A stretch of 64,000 nucleotides of DNA from UBA2705 sp963977105 (GCA_963977105.1 CAXBNI010000001.1:1178001-1242000), one strand, 5' to 3'; shown: positions 26,743 through 34,813, numbered from the stretch's first letter. Numbers and translations are program-made. The notes: a model not told the origin generated them from the letters alone.

Positions 26743-26745
26743 CAA
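26717..26745 (-). promoter_or_regulatory. Opposed promoter driving the small hydrophobic frame
   Basis: On the minus strand, -35 TTGATT (26740-26745) and -10 TAAATA (26717-26722) are 17 bases apart. It overlaps the pyk promoter almost completely, so the two should compete for polymerase. Confidence 0.4.
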
Positions 26746-26797
26746 TGCAGAATAAGGCCTCAGGCAAACGAGGCATTTAAAAAGGGTATTTAAGCAA

Positions 26798-28261
26798 GTG
26801 TCGAAAAAACAAAGAATCATACGTCAGCGCAACACAAAAATTCTGGCCACAATGGGCCCAGCGACCAGTACAGAAGAAATTATTGAACAATTATTCTGCG
26901 CTGGCGTTGACGCTTTTCGTTTAAACTTCTCCCATGGAGAACATGCGGACCATAGAGAGCGCCTCGCAATGATCCGTAAATTAGAAAAAAAGTTTAAACG
27001 CACAACATGTGTCGTCGCCGACATGCAAGGTCCCAAACTGCGACTTGGTACGTTTGAAGAAGGCAAAATAGCGCTGACCAAAGGCATGACGATCCGCCTT
27101 GACCTTGACCCCACCCCCGGCAATGAACAGCGTGTATGCCTGCCGCACCCCGAAGTAATGACCGCACTCTCTATTGGCTCAAACATTTTGCTTGATGACG
27201 GTAAGGTTCGTTTTAAGATACAAGAAAAAGGTGATGATTACCTGATCGCTGAAGTTCTTTCAGGTTCGCGCCTTTCTGACCGCAAGGGCTTTAACATCCC
27301 TAATGTCATCTTACCGATTGATGCTTTAACCGAAAAAGATAAAATTGATCTTGAGGCTGCATTAGAAATGGGCGTCGACTGGATTGCACAATCTTTTGTC
27401 CAAACCGCCGATGACGTTAAATACGCCAAAGAGCTTATTAAGGGCCGCGCCGCATTAATGGCTAAAATCGAAAAACCTTCCGCACTTGAATGTTTTTCAG
27501 AAATCTTAGAACACTCCGATGGTATTATGCTTGCTCGCGGTGACCTTGGCGTTGAGATTCCTCCAGAACAAGTCCCTGCATGGCAGAAAAAAATCGTCCG
27601 CCTGACGCGCGGTACAGGTAAGCCGATTGTCGTCGCGACGCAAATGCTCGAATCAATGATTGAAAATGCGCGCCCAACCCGCGCAGAAGCTTCAGATGTT
27701 GCAACGGCTGTTTATGACGGCGCTGATGCCGTGATGCTCTCCGCAGAAACCGCTGCAGGACAATATCCATTAGAATCAGTTGAAATCATGGACCGTATTT
27801 GCCGCAGCGTTGAACAAGACGAGCTGTATCAAAAATTAATGGCGGCAGATCGCCCAGCGCATATTAAAGACCCGTCAGATGCGATCACCTCATCTGCCTA
27901 TCAAATTGCGCAAGATATAGGCGTTGCCTGCATTGCCAACTTTACAGCATCTGGTTCAACGGCCCAGCGCGCCGCGCGCATGCGCCCTTCACAGCCTATT
28001 CTAACGCTCTCGCAGCATTTAGAGACCACGCGCCGCCTCGCGCTTAGTTACGGCGTTCACAGCGTCCATGTTGATGTAGTCGATAGCTTTGCCAAAGCCG
28101 TAACCATGGCTTGTACATACGCATATAATGAAGGGCTCGCCCATAAGGATGAGCGCCTTGTCATTACTGCAGGTGTGCCTTTCGGCATGACGGGAACAAC
28201 CAACTCATTGCGCATTGCAACAGTTGGTAAGAATCTCGATGAAAGCCAAAATAAACAGTAG
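26798..28261 (+). CDS. pyk: Pyruvate kinase
   Basis: This 487-residue glycolytic enzyme makes pyruvate and ATP from phosphoenolpyruvate and ADP. Landmarks are NTKILATMGPAT at the N-terminus, FRLNFSHG, the active-site MAKIEKPSAL (catalytic Lys), the metal ligands in IMLARGDLGVEIP, and ATQMLESMIENARPTRAEASDVATAV. A C-terminal regulatory domain is present. The start is GTG; an AAGGG lies 12 bases before it, and the usual N-terminus begins about ten residues in. It is followed after 14 bases by a permease gene, probably co-transcribed. Confidence 0.96.
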   Translation: MSKKQRIIRQRNTKILATMGPATSTEEIIEQLFCAGVDAFRLNFSHGEHADHRERLAMIRKLEKKFKRTTCVVADMQGPKLRLGTFEEGKIALTKGMTIRLDLDPTPGNEQRVCLPHPEVMTALSIGSNILLDDGKVRFKIQEKGDDYLIAEVLSGSRLSDRKGFNIPNVILPIDALTEKDKIDLEAALEMGVDWIAQSFVQTADDVKYAKELIKGRAALMAKIEKPSALECFSEILEHSDGIMLARGDLGVEIPPEQVPAWQKKIVRLTRGTGKPIVVATQMLESMIENARPTRAEASDVATAVYDGADAVMLSAETAAGQYPLESVEIMDRICRSVEQDELYQKLMAADRPAHIKDPSDAITSSAYQIAQDIGVACIANFTASGSTAQRAARMRPSQPILTLSQHLETTRRLALSYGVHSVHVDVVDSFAKAVTMACTYAYNEGLAHKDERLVITAGVPFGMTGTTNSLRIATVGKNLDESQNKQ

Positions 28262-28275
28262 AAAAGCACAGCGTT

Positions 28276-29175
28276 ATGCACGATCAGCTATGGTGGATAT
28301 TCGCATTCATTTCAAGCCTCTTAACGGCCGCAATTTATTTAATGGGGCAATATGTCGCCATGCCTGCGCTACAGAAAACCTTCTGGCGCGGCTTTATCCC
28401 GCTGCTATGCCTTACGCCAGCGCTGCTGTTTATTGAGTGGCCCAGCGCTCCATTATTTTACGCAGCGACCATCACAACAGCATTTATAGCCAGTTTCACC
28501 GACACGAAGAACTTTGAAGCGGCTGCGCGCTTTGGTGCAGGCACAGCAATACGCATGAAACCCTTTATCATTTGGTTGGTTTTTGCGCTGTGGTTTATGC
28601 TTCATAGTGATGCACGGCAAGCCTTACTCAACTCTCCCCAGATCTTATGGGGAACTCTTGCTTGCTTGTTGATCGGCGCCATTAGCGCATCCTATATGCA
28701 TAAATGCCCTGTTAGCCGTAAAGCACTGGCCTTTTACATCCCGATTATCATGCTCGGCGCATGCATTGACATACTCAACAAAACGGCCATGGATGCCTCT
28801 GGACTGCTAGGTGGGATTATTCTGTATGCGTGGATACAGGCATTGTTGATTACAATTATTACCGCCGTGGCCCATAGACCTGACGCTGCGGGGTGCGGCA
28901 CAGCGGGAATCCCTCCTTCAATATTCGCGCGGATACGACAAACATTTAAATACGGCGTGGTGATTGGAGCTTTATTCTTATTTGCCAACCTCAGTAAGAA
29001 CGCAGCCATGAGCTATACCGTCAACCCAAGCTATGTGACGGCGATTATTGTCACCGGCCCAGTTTGGGTTAGCGCCTATTATAAAACAATCAAGCATACC
29101 GAGGCTGTGAACATATGGGCAGGGTACGGCTTAATTATAAGCGCCCTCGGCCTGATCCTAATGACAAACCATTAA
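28276..29175 (+). CDS. Drug/metabolite (EamA-like) transporter family membrane protein
   Basis: This 299-residue integral membrane protein has about nine to ten hydrophobic segments spread over its length and short loops, the layout of DMT/EamA permeases with two repeated five-helix halves. The C-terminal half ends in the typical YTVNPSYVTAIIVTGPVWVS and GLIISALGLILMT pattern. Substrate is unknown. It lies 14 bases downstream of pyk on the same strand. The assignment rests on topology and pattern rather than a specific motif. Confidence 0.75.
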   Translation: MHDQLWWIFAFISSLLTAAIYLMGQYVAMPALQKTFWRGFIPLLCLTPALLFIEWPSAPLFYAATITTAFIASFTDTKNFEAAARFGAGTAIRMKPFIIWLVFALWFMLHSDARQALLNSPQILWGTLACLLIGAISASYMHKCPVSRKALAFYIPIIMLGACIDILNKTAMDASGLLGGIILYAWIQALLITIITAVAHRPDAAGCGTAGIPPSIFARIRQTFKYGVVIGALFLFANLSKNAAMSYTVNPSYVTAIIVTGPVWVSAYYKTIKHTEAVNIWAGYGLIISALGLILMTNH

Positions 29176-29190
29176 GGCTTTAACGTTCGC

Positions 29191-29220
29191 TGGTTATGTT
29201 AAATAAAATTGACATAACCA
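29191..29220. promoter_or_regulatory. Inverted repeat, operator candidate
   Basis: TGGTTATGT (29191-29199) and ACATAACCA (29212-29220) are perfect complements around a 12-base AT-rich spacer. The right arm overlaps a TTGACA (29209-29214). A consensus TATAAT at 29242-29247 is too far (27 bases) to pair with that -35, so the repeat more likely marks an activator or repressor site for the gene at 29268. Confidence 0.4.
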
Positions 29221-29267
29221 AGGGCGTGTGTTAACTTTCGCTATAATGAAAACGAGGAGCACAGAGC

Positions 29268-29669
29268 ATGTTATTTATGGCGCATATTAACGACAAAGAC
29301 GATACCAGAGTGACCACAGCCCTCGACGCAAACGGCAAGAAGCAGTTAAGCCGCATTTTTTGTACCGTTGCCGTGACCCAATATCAAGTCGACCCGATTA
29401 AGCAAAAACAAGCAACTCCTGTTGACGGCAGGTATCCAGAAACTATATATGCCATGGATCAAGGGGTCGCAGTCGAAGGGCAAGGCTCCTATCTGTTTCG
29501 CCTGCCCCTCGGCATCCACATCCTTGACGCTCTTACAGTCGGCTATCACATTGGCGCGATACCAAAAACAAAATTCGTTGACCTCAGAGAAGACAACTGG
29601 GACCAAATAAAAAACGATTACACGCAGCAATCTGGGGACTTTTCTTACCTCAGGACACAGCAGCCGTAA
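29268..29669 (+). CDS. Hypothetical protein, 133 residues
   Basis: This soluble protein has no signal peptide. GAGGAG stands 8 bases before the ATG, and a strong terminator follows, so it is probably a monocistronic real gene. The middle (EGQGSYLFRLPLGIHILDAL) suggests a small beta-rich fold. One Cys is present near the N-terminus. I recognise no family. An inverted repeat and a consensus -10 TATAAT lie upstream. Confidence 0.65.
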   Translation: MLFMAHINDKDDTRVTTALDANGKKQLSRIFCTVAVTQYQVDPIKQKQATPVDGRYPETIYAMDQGVAVEGQGSYLFRLPLGIHILDALTVGYHIGAIPKTKFVDLREDNWDQIKNDYTQQSGDFSYLRTQQP

Positions 29670-29722
29670 AGTTCAATTTAACTTAACAGGTCGCTTACAG
29701 CTCAAGGCGCGCCAAAAAGACT

Positions 29723-29753
29723 AAAGGCTGGCGCAAGCACCAGCCTTTATTTT
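29723..29753 (+). terminator. Rho-independent terminator, possibly shared by convergent genes
   Basis: AAAGGCTGG (29723-29731) pairs perfectly with CCAGCCTTT (29740-29748), followed by ATTTT. The other side carries AAAAAG two bases before the stem, so it may also stop the minus-strand gene ending at 29782. Confidence 0.8.
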
Positions 29754-29781
29754 CCCCGTAACTCGACCATATGAAGAAACT

Positions 29782-30816
29782 TTAGTTCAATGATGCAACG
29801 CGCGTTGGCCCTGCGTCTTTGTGTAACCACCACGCTTGGCGATTAATTGAATAAATTGGTTTATAGCGGCGTGTTGTCTCTGTATAGACCGCATCTTTAA
29901 TTTGGTTGTCCAGCAACATTGCGCCTTGATCAGTATAGGCAATCAATACAGCATGCGGAATACCTTTATATGTATCTTGAACAATCGCTACCCGCAGGCG
30001 GCTTTCTGGTACGCCGAGCATTCTTAGCGCCGTATATTTTGCAATTGCAAAGTCTTCACAATCGCCACCACGCTTTAAGAACTCAACTGGTGTTGCCCAG
30101 TAATCTGTTTTGCCCCAATTATTGCTGTCTGTAATGTAACGGACTTTGTTCATGATTTTATTCACGCCGACGATCTTACTTTCTAATGACACGTTCTGTA
30201 ATTTCGCAAGGTCGCGCTGTAGCTTTTCAATCTCGACATCGCCGCTACCATTAATAATCGTGTTTTCAAAGCGCTTGAACATGCCGCTCCATTTGGTAAA
30301 AGCCTTTAACTCACTTGATTTTTGTTCGTTGTGACCAAATAAAGCAGGATACGCCGCTAAGTCACCGTAAGTTTTTGCGCCGCTAGTGGCTTTAACTAAA
30401 CGAATTTTCCCAGGTACGTCTTTAATACTGCTTGCTTTTGCGGTTTTCACCGCGCCGCCGCTAAGCGAGATAAACACTGCGCAGGCTGTAATCGCCGTGC
30501 GGATGAATTTTTGTTTGAATAATGCAAATTTAAGTTCTTGTCCGCTAATGTAGCCACGTTCAATTAACGCCTGACCTAATGCTGCTTTAGATTTTTTACT
30601 ACTGCGCTCTTCGCGCATCACTTGGCCAAGCTGCGCTGGCGTAATTTTTCCGCTCAAGACAAGAATGTCGCCGACACGGTTATGATGTAAAAATGATTTG
30701 AAAACTCTGAAAATACCCGAGGATTTACCTGACTTGCTCGCCAGAGAGAAATCTCTTTTGGTACAGCTCGCTGCGCTGTTACCCCTTGCGCTATCGCGCT
30801 CACACTTTTCCCACAT
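29782..30816 (-). CDS. LapG-like transglutaminase-type cysteine protease with MshE/T2SSE_N-like N-terminal domain
   Basis: This 344-residue protein has three parts. Residues about 45-102 carry two helical repeats, GDILVLSGKITPAQL and LGQALIERGYISGQEL, 32 residues apart, like the N-terminal domain of type II secretion/pilus ATPases, some of which bind c-di-GMP. A hydrophobic segment (about 106-124) ends in a KTAKASS signal-like sequence. The rest is a periplasmic-type transglutaminase-like peptidase (DUF920/LapG) with catalytic Cys253 (RGGDCEDF), His288 (GIPHAV) and Asp303 (LLDNQ). LapG proteases cut surface adhesins and are controlled by the c-di-GMP receptor LapD; here a nucleotide-sensing-like domain may be fused in cis. 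ATG 30816 is preferred over GTG 30822 because AAGGGA lies 7 bases upstream. No lapD or large adhesin is in the window. Confidence 0.8.
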   Translation of the reverse strand: MWEKCERDSARGNSAASCTKRDFSLASKSGKSSGIFRVFKSFLHHNRVGDILVLSGKITPAQLGQVMREERSSKKSKAALGQALIERGYISGQELKFALFKQKFIRTAITACAVFISLSGGAVKTAKASSIKDVPGKIRLVKATSGAKTYGDLAAYPALFGHNEQKSSELKAFTKWSGMFKRFENTIINGSGDVEIEKLQRDLAKLQNVSLESKIVGVNKIMNKVRYITDSNNWGKTDYWATPVEFLKRGGDCEDFAIAKYTALRMLGVPESRLRVAIVQDTYKGIPHAVLIAYTDQGAMLLDNQIKDAVYTETTRRYKPIYSINRQAWWLHKDAGPTRVASLN

Positions 30817-30983
30817 AGGCACATCCCTTAATCTTTATAGATAGCGATGTGAGTCAATAATTATTATCTTTGAATTAAAACCCAATACTTAGGACAACAC
30901 ACTCGTCCAAGCAACTCACACTACATACGTTTTTCAACGCTCACATTCACACTTTGTTATATATAAAAATACACCCTTTTATG

Positions 30984-30999
30984 TTAACAACCCCTTAAC
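30984..30999 (+). promoter_or_regulatory. CtrA-type binding site
   Basis: TTAA-CAACCCC-TTAAC matches the full alphaproteobacterial CtrA consensus TTAA-N7-TTAAC. It lies in the 274-base divergent region between the LapG-like protease gene and hldE, about 90 bases from the hldE start and 170 from the protease start. The consensus is established for Caulobacter and relatives; the match is exact but the motif is AT-rich. Confidence 0.5.
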
Positions 31000-31008
31000 A
31001 GCAGATAA

Positions 31009-31022
31009 AAAAGTTAACTTTT
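31009..31022. promoter_or_regulatory. Perfect 14-bp palindrome upstream of hldE
   Basis: AAAAGTTAACTTTT is fully self-complementary and lies 9 bases after the CtrA-type site and 68 bases before hldE. It may be an operator; chance is possible in AT-rich DNA. Confidence 0.3.
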
Positions 31023-31090
31023 ATACAGACCAGCACCGCTGACCTATAAATACTATTTAAACGAAGAAAGATTGACGAATAGTTACGATC

Positions 31091-32698
31091 ATGGCAAAAA
31101 CGAAGACAATTAACTCCTCCCCTGCATTTAACTTGGACAGAGCAATGAGCAAAACTGACGATCTACGTAGCTATATTGAAAGCATGAACAGCGCCAACAT
31201 TCTCGTCGTTGGCGACATCATGCTTGACCGTTATTTTTATGGCGACGTTTCGCGCATATCTCCAGAAGCCCCCGTCCCTGTACTGCACGTCAACAAAGAA
31301 GGCCGCATGCTCGGCGGCGCGGGTAACGTGCTACGTAACCTTGATGGCTTAAATGTAAGAACAAAGCTTGTCGCCGTGATCGGTGATGATCGTGACGGCG
31401 AAATTGTCACAAACATGATTTCTGCATTAAGCCATGTCACTCACGCCGACCGAAGCCTTATTAAAACGAACAGATCTACAACCGTTAAGTCACGTTATGT
31501 TGCGCATGGTCAGCAATTGCTCCGCGCCGATGAAGAAGACAAAACGCCTGTTGCCGCGGCTATCGAAGATCAGATCATTGCATTGGTCCAAGAATATGCA
31601 AAAGATTGCCAAGCTGTTATTTTATCAGACTATGATAAGGGCGTATTAACGCCGCGTGTTATTGCCAAAACGATTGAAATCTGTACTACGCTTGGCGTAA
31701 AAACATTAGTCGATCCAAAAGGCAATGATTACAGTATTTATAAAGGCAGCTACGTCGTCACACCAAACCGTGATGAACTATCAAAAGCAACCTATAATGC
31801 GCCAACCATTGAAGATGGTGACGTTGTCAGCGCCGCATTATCCTTGATTGAGAACTCAGGCATTCAAAATGTTGTGGCAACACGCTCCGAAGATGGTATG
31901 ACCATTGTACAGAGCGCCGCCGATACCGCGACCGCGCGCCCTGTACATATCCCTACCGAAGCTTTAGAGGTCTTTGATGTTTCCGGCGCAGGTGATACCG
32001 TGATTGCGACCATTGCAGCAGGCCTTGCCGCGGGTGCAAGCCTTGTTGACGCCGCACGGCTTGCCAATATTGCCGGCGGCATTGTCGTCGCAAAAACTGG
32101 CACCGCCCCTGTGAGCGCCGAAGAAATACTCGAACGCCTTGCACCAAATAAAGAGCCCAGCGAATCGTTAAACACAGGCATTGACCACATGCCGACCCTC
32201 GAAGCCGGCATCGCGCAAATTCACGACTGGGATAGCGCTAAGATACAAATCGAAGAGTGGCAGCGCCACGGCATGAAAGTTGGCCTGACCAATGGCTGCT
32301 TTGACTTGCTGCACCCAGGGCATGTTCAGTATTTACACGAAGCGCGCTGTTTATGCGACCGCTTGATTATTGCGTTGAATACAGATGTGTCTGTGAAAAT
32401 CCTTAAAGGCCCCGAGCGCCCTATTCAAGATGAAATGGCACGCGCGACTGTGATTGGCGCTTTAGCAGCCGTTGACATGGTTGTGTTTTTCGGCGCCGAG
32501 AAAGACCGCGAAGACAACACCGCATCTGCTGTGCTTGAACATTTACAGCCGGATTTATACGTCAAGGGCGGGGATTATAATATAGAGGATATCCCCGAAG
32601 CAAAGGTCGCGCGCTCTTATGGTGGCGACGCAAAAGTACTTTGTCTCGTTGATGGTCACAGCACAACAAACAACATTAATAAGATCAAAAGCTTCTAA
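31091..32698 (+). CDS. hldE: Bifunctional heptose-7-phosphate kinase / heptose-1-phosphate adenylyltransferase
   Basis: This 535-residue protein makes ADP-heptose for the LPS inner core. The N-terminal ribokinase-like domain (about 35-345) has VVGDIMLDRYFYGDVSRISP, GGAGNVLRNL and the SGAGDT anion-hole/catalytic Asp near residue 300. The C-terminal cytidylyltransferase-like domain (about 395-535) has GCFDLLHPGH (402-411) and the YVKGGDY motif. Both halves appear intact. It is longer than the roughly 477-residue E. coli enzyme owing to an N-terminal extension of some 30 residues and a longer linker; an internal ATG at 31145 is an alternative start. A CtrA-type site and a palindrome stand upstream. 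Confidence 0.95.
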   Translation: MAKTKTINSSPAFNLDRAMSKTDDLRSYIESMNSANILVVGDIMLDRYFYGDVSRISPEAPVPVLHVNKEGRMLGGAGNVLRNLDGLNVRTKLVAVIGDDRDGEIVTNMISALSHVTHADRSLIKTNRSTTVKSRYVAHGQQLLRADEEDKTPVAAAIEDQIIALVQEYAKDCQAVILSDYDKGVLTPRVIAKTIEICTTLGVKTLVDPKGNDYSIYKGSYVVTPNRDELSKATYNAPTIEDGDVVSAALSLIENSGIQNVVATRSEDGMTIVQSAADTATARPVHIPTEALEVFDVSGAGDTVIATIAAGLAAGASLVDAARLANIAGGIVVAKTGTAPVSAEEILERLAPNKEPSESLNTGIDHMPTLEAGIAQIHDWDSAKIQIEEWQRHGMKVGLTNGCFDLLHPGHVQYLHEARCLCDRLIIALNTDVSVKILKGPERPIQDEMARATVIGALAAVDMVVFFGAEKDREDNTASAVLEHLQPDLYVKGGDYNIEDIPEAKVARSYGGDAKVLCLVDGHSTTNNINKIKSF

Positions 32699-32749
32699 AG
32701 AAAATACACGTTATAGGGGCTGCAAATAAATTGCCGCAAGTGGGTGATT

Positions 32750-32824
32750 GTATATTGATATAGATAGTGATAAACTTGCACAACGAATACGCAAGTCCTT
32801 ATCATCTTCATTTTATCAATATAC
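32750..32824 (+). promoter_or_regulatory. Nested stem-loop in the leader of the lipoprotein gene
   Basis: An outer perfect 11-bp stem (GTATATTGATA 32750-32760 with TATCAATATAC 32814-32824) encloses an inner hairpin. In the inner hairpin TGATAA-ACTTGC (32768-32779) pairs with GCAAGT-CC-TTATCA (32791-32804), a 12-bp stem with a 2-base bulge and an 11-base loop. The outer stem ends 9 bases before the ATG at 32834, so folding could hide the ribosome site. No T run, so it is not a standard terminator. It matches no riboswitch class I know. Confidence 0.5.
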
Positions 32825-32833
32825 GGTTCTATT

Positions 32834-33703
32834 ATGTTCTTAGAGATTCTTTCAAAACGTCACCTTGCCCCTTCAGTGCTTTCAGTTGCATGTATTGCGC
32901 TGCTTTCCAGCTGTAATTACATGGACGCAGTACATAACGCAATGCCAAAAGGCTACACGCACCATACAACGAAGCCGATTTCCGAGCCGCGTTTAACGCA
33001 TAGCTATGATGAAGACATTCATTATAACAATGCAGAAGTACAGGTTGATCATATCTTACATAAAGATAAAGTTGATCAGCTCTTAGAACAAATCAAACCA
33101 ACGTTGCGCACAGTATCGCCAGAAGATAGCATCTTCCTTGTTAGTGAGCAAAAAAACCGCGACTTTGATGATGCTTTGCGCCTCAGCCTACGTAACCTTG
33201 GCATGAGCCTTGATTTAACAAGCATGGCACGCTACCAAATGATTTACACCATTCGCAAAGCGAAAAAAGACGACTTTACGGCCATGTCCGTCATGCCAAG
33301 CCGTGATGAGATTGCACAGCTCAAATATTACGCGCTACGTTTTGTTGATACCGCGCATGGCAAACCAATTGCTCAGGCATATCTAATCCCGGGATATCAC
33401 GGCTTTAAAACTCTACAAAGCGACACAGCAACAAGCCCAATAAATACAGCCCCTGATATGCCGGTGGCCATAGCGTCGCCCGCAGTAAGAGCACAGCCTG
33501 TCATGGATGAATCGCCAATGCTCGCGCCTATTGATGACAAGATGGATGGCGCCTACAGCCCTGCGAAATCCACGATGGATAGCGCAAAGCAAGGCCATCA
33601 GGGACATTATGGTCAAGTGCACAGCCCAAACCAAGCTGCGACGCAGCAGCCTATGGCCATGGCAATCACTGATGACCAAACAACAGATAAAACGGCGCAG
33701 TAA
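32834..33703 (+). CDS. Putative lipoprotein upstream of a FlgO-like gene
   Basis: This 289-residue protein has a lipoprotein signal with lipobox LSSC (Cys27). The mature domain (about 55-200) mixes beta strands and helices. The last 90 residues are a Pro/Ala/Gln-rich disordered tail. A gap of 7 bases leads to the FlgO-like lipoprotein gene, so the two are very likely one operon and may work together at the outer membrane. I do not recognise the domain; FlgP- or FlgT-like roles are suggested only by position. The leader carries a nested stem-loop (32750-32824). Confidence 0.75.
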   Translation: MFLEILSKRHLAPSVLSVACIALLSSCNYMDAVHNAMPKGYTHHTTKPISEPRLTHSYDEDIHYNNAEVQVDHILHKDKVDQLLEQIKPTLRTVSPEDSIFLVSEQKNRDFDDALRLSLRNLGMSLDLTSMARYQMIYTIRKAKKDDFTAMSVMPSRDEIAQLKYYALRFVDTAHGKPIAQAYLIPGYHGFKTLQSDTATSPINTAPDMPVAIASPAVRAQPVMDESPMLAPIDDKMDGAYSPAKSTMDSAKQGHQGHYGQVHSPNQAATQQPMAMAITDDQTTDKTAQ

Positions 33704-33710
33704 TATAGAT

Positions 33711-34337
33711 ATGAATCTGAACGCATTACGTTTGACACTCCGCACAAAGCCCTTAAGACGCGCACTCATGATTTGCGCCGCGCTTGGTAGCCTGTCTGTG
33801 CTTTCCGCTTGCTCCGCTGCCGCGCTTATAGGGCAGCTACCCTTATATGAAGAAGACAGCAACATCGTAGCACCGAATCATACCGCCGCAGATGTCGTTG
33901 CGCAGCAGCTTAAAAAGCGCATTCACACAGGCCAGCCAATTATTGTCCAAGACTTCTGGAACAACCATAATCCACGCCACATCAGTGCTTTTGGCCGCGT
34001 TGTCCCTGAACAGATCAGCACGCGGCTCATTCAACTTGGCTACCAGATTATTCAGCCCCGCTATGCACAGCAAACTGAATTGATCGGGCAGCAAAATATT
34101 GACCCAAGCTCATCATCTGAGTTGTTTTTAGCTGGGCAGCAGCAAAACCTTGGTAACATGAAGAAATATATGGACAACCCCCATATCATATTATCGGGTA
34201 GCTACACCAAAGCGACAGATCAAGTCAAAATTCATGTCCGCATGACCGACAGCACAAGCGGCATATTCGTCGCCGCTTATGATTATGATTTACCCATCAC
34301 ACGTGAAGTTGAAGAACTTATGGGTTTAAAGCGCTAG
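33711..34337 (+). CDS. FlgO-like outer-membrane lipoprotein
   Basis: This 208-residue protein has a lipoprotein signal with lipobox LSAC (Cys34). The mature part matches the FlgO pattern as I recall it: an N-terminal helix with repeated LKKRI/ADVVAQQL, then FGRVVPEQISTRLIQLGYQI and a C-terminal ILSGSYTKATDQVKIHVRMTDSTSGIFVAA strand region. FlgO is an outer-membrane lipoprotein needed for polar flagella in Vibrio, and related domains occur in TolB-like proteins. The ATG at 33711 is chosen because it directly begins the signal peptide; an earlier in-frame start would run through the upstream gene. The last 20 bases overlap the convergent gene ending at 34318. Confidence 0.75.
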   Translation: MNLNALRLTLRTKPLRRALMICAALGSLSVLSACSAAALIGQLPLYEEDSNIVAPNHTAADVVAQQLKKRIHTGQPIIVQDFWNNHNPRHISAFGRVVPEQISTRLIQLGYQIIQPRYAQQTELIGQQNIDPSSSSELFLAGQQQNLGNMKKYMDNPHIILSGSYTKATDQVKIHVRMTDSTSGIFVAAYDYDLPITREVEELMGLKR

Positions 34338-34743
34338 CAGGAATGATAAGTGGCGTGTCTTTGGGAATGCTATAAATCACAGGGTTTTCTTTCGTTTCCA
34401 TTGCAACAACTTCTGTCGCTAAAGCTCCAGCTGTTTTTTCACTGACAATATTGAATACCTCACCAAAATTTAAAGCGTTAAGCTGCGCAATCACTTTTTC
34501 ATCCGTCGCAATGCCAATTGACCAGACAGCGTCTTTATCTGCGCCTACGCCTTGGGTATAAAAGCTAAAAGCCTTGGAGACATCCGTTGAATACCCGTCA
34601 GAGAAACCTGCAAAAATCACGTCCATTTCTTCATTCTGCACATTCGGACTGTCACTTTCAAGGACGACCGAACGGTCAGTACCTTTGAAAGACTGATACG
34701 CAGCCTTTATATTATCCGCCATATTTTGTAGTAATGCCTTCAT
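34318..34743 (-). CDS. Hypothetical protein, 141 residues
   Basis: This soluble, acidic protein has no signal peptide and no cysteines. AAGGAA stands 8 bases before the ATG, and a consensus promoter lies 42-70 bases upstream. Sequence such as YTQGVGADKDAVWSIGIATDEKVIAQL suggests an alpha/beta fold. I recognise no family. Its 3' end overlaps the convergent FlgO-like gene by 20 bases. Confidence 0.65.
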   Translation of the reverse strand: MKALLQNMADNIKAAYQSFKGTDRSVVLESDSPNVQNEEMDVIFAGFSDGYSTDVSKAFSFYTQGVGADKDAVWSIGIATDEKVIAQLNALNFGEVFNIVSEKTAGALATEVVAMETKENPVIYSIPKDTPLIIPASALNP

Positions 34744-34784
34744 TCTTTGCGTTCCTTAATTGTGCCCATTAAACTCAAGCATTA

Positions 34785-34813
34785 AAACTACACCAAGATT
34801 ACGATTATGTCAA
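34785..34813 (-). promoter_or_regulatory. Promoter of the 141-residue hypothetical gene
   Basis: On the minus strand, consensus -35 TTGACA (34808-34813), 17-base spacer, -10 TAGTTT (34785-34790). Confidence 0.55.

Larger units (their letters stand above)
26171..26797. other. Long intergenic region between nrdA and pyk (about 627 bp)
   Basis: The two genes diverge. The nrdA side holds its promoter and NrdR-like boxes (26328-26368) and a leader of about 150 bases. The pyk side holds two opposed, overlapping promoters near 26713-26745 and the small hydrophobic frame at 26582-26674. The AT-rich middle (26400-26580) contains no convincing gene; I looked for 6S, SRP and tRNA-like signatures and saw none. 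Confidence 0.5.

Noticed and set aside
29209..29247. TTGACA and TATAAT as one promoter
   Set aside because: The boxes are 27 bases apart, far beyond the 15-19 base range for sigma-70 promoters.
33507..33710. Longer start for the FlgO-like gene inside the preceding lipoprotein gene
   Set aside because: It would overlap the upstream gene by about 200 bases and place a basic nonsense-like sequence before a clear lipoprotein signal that starts at 33711.
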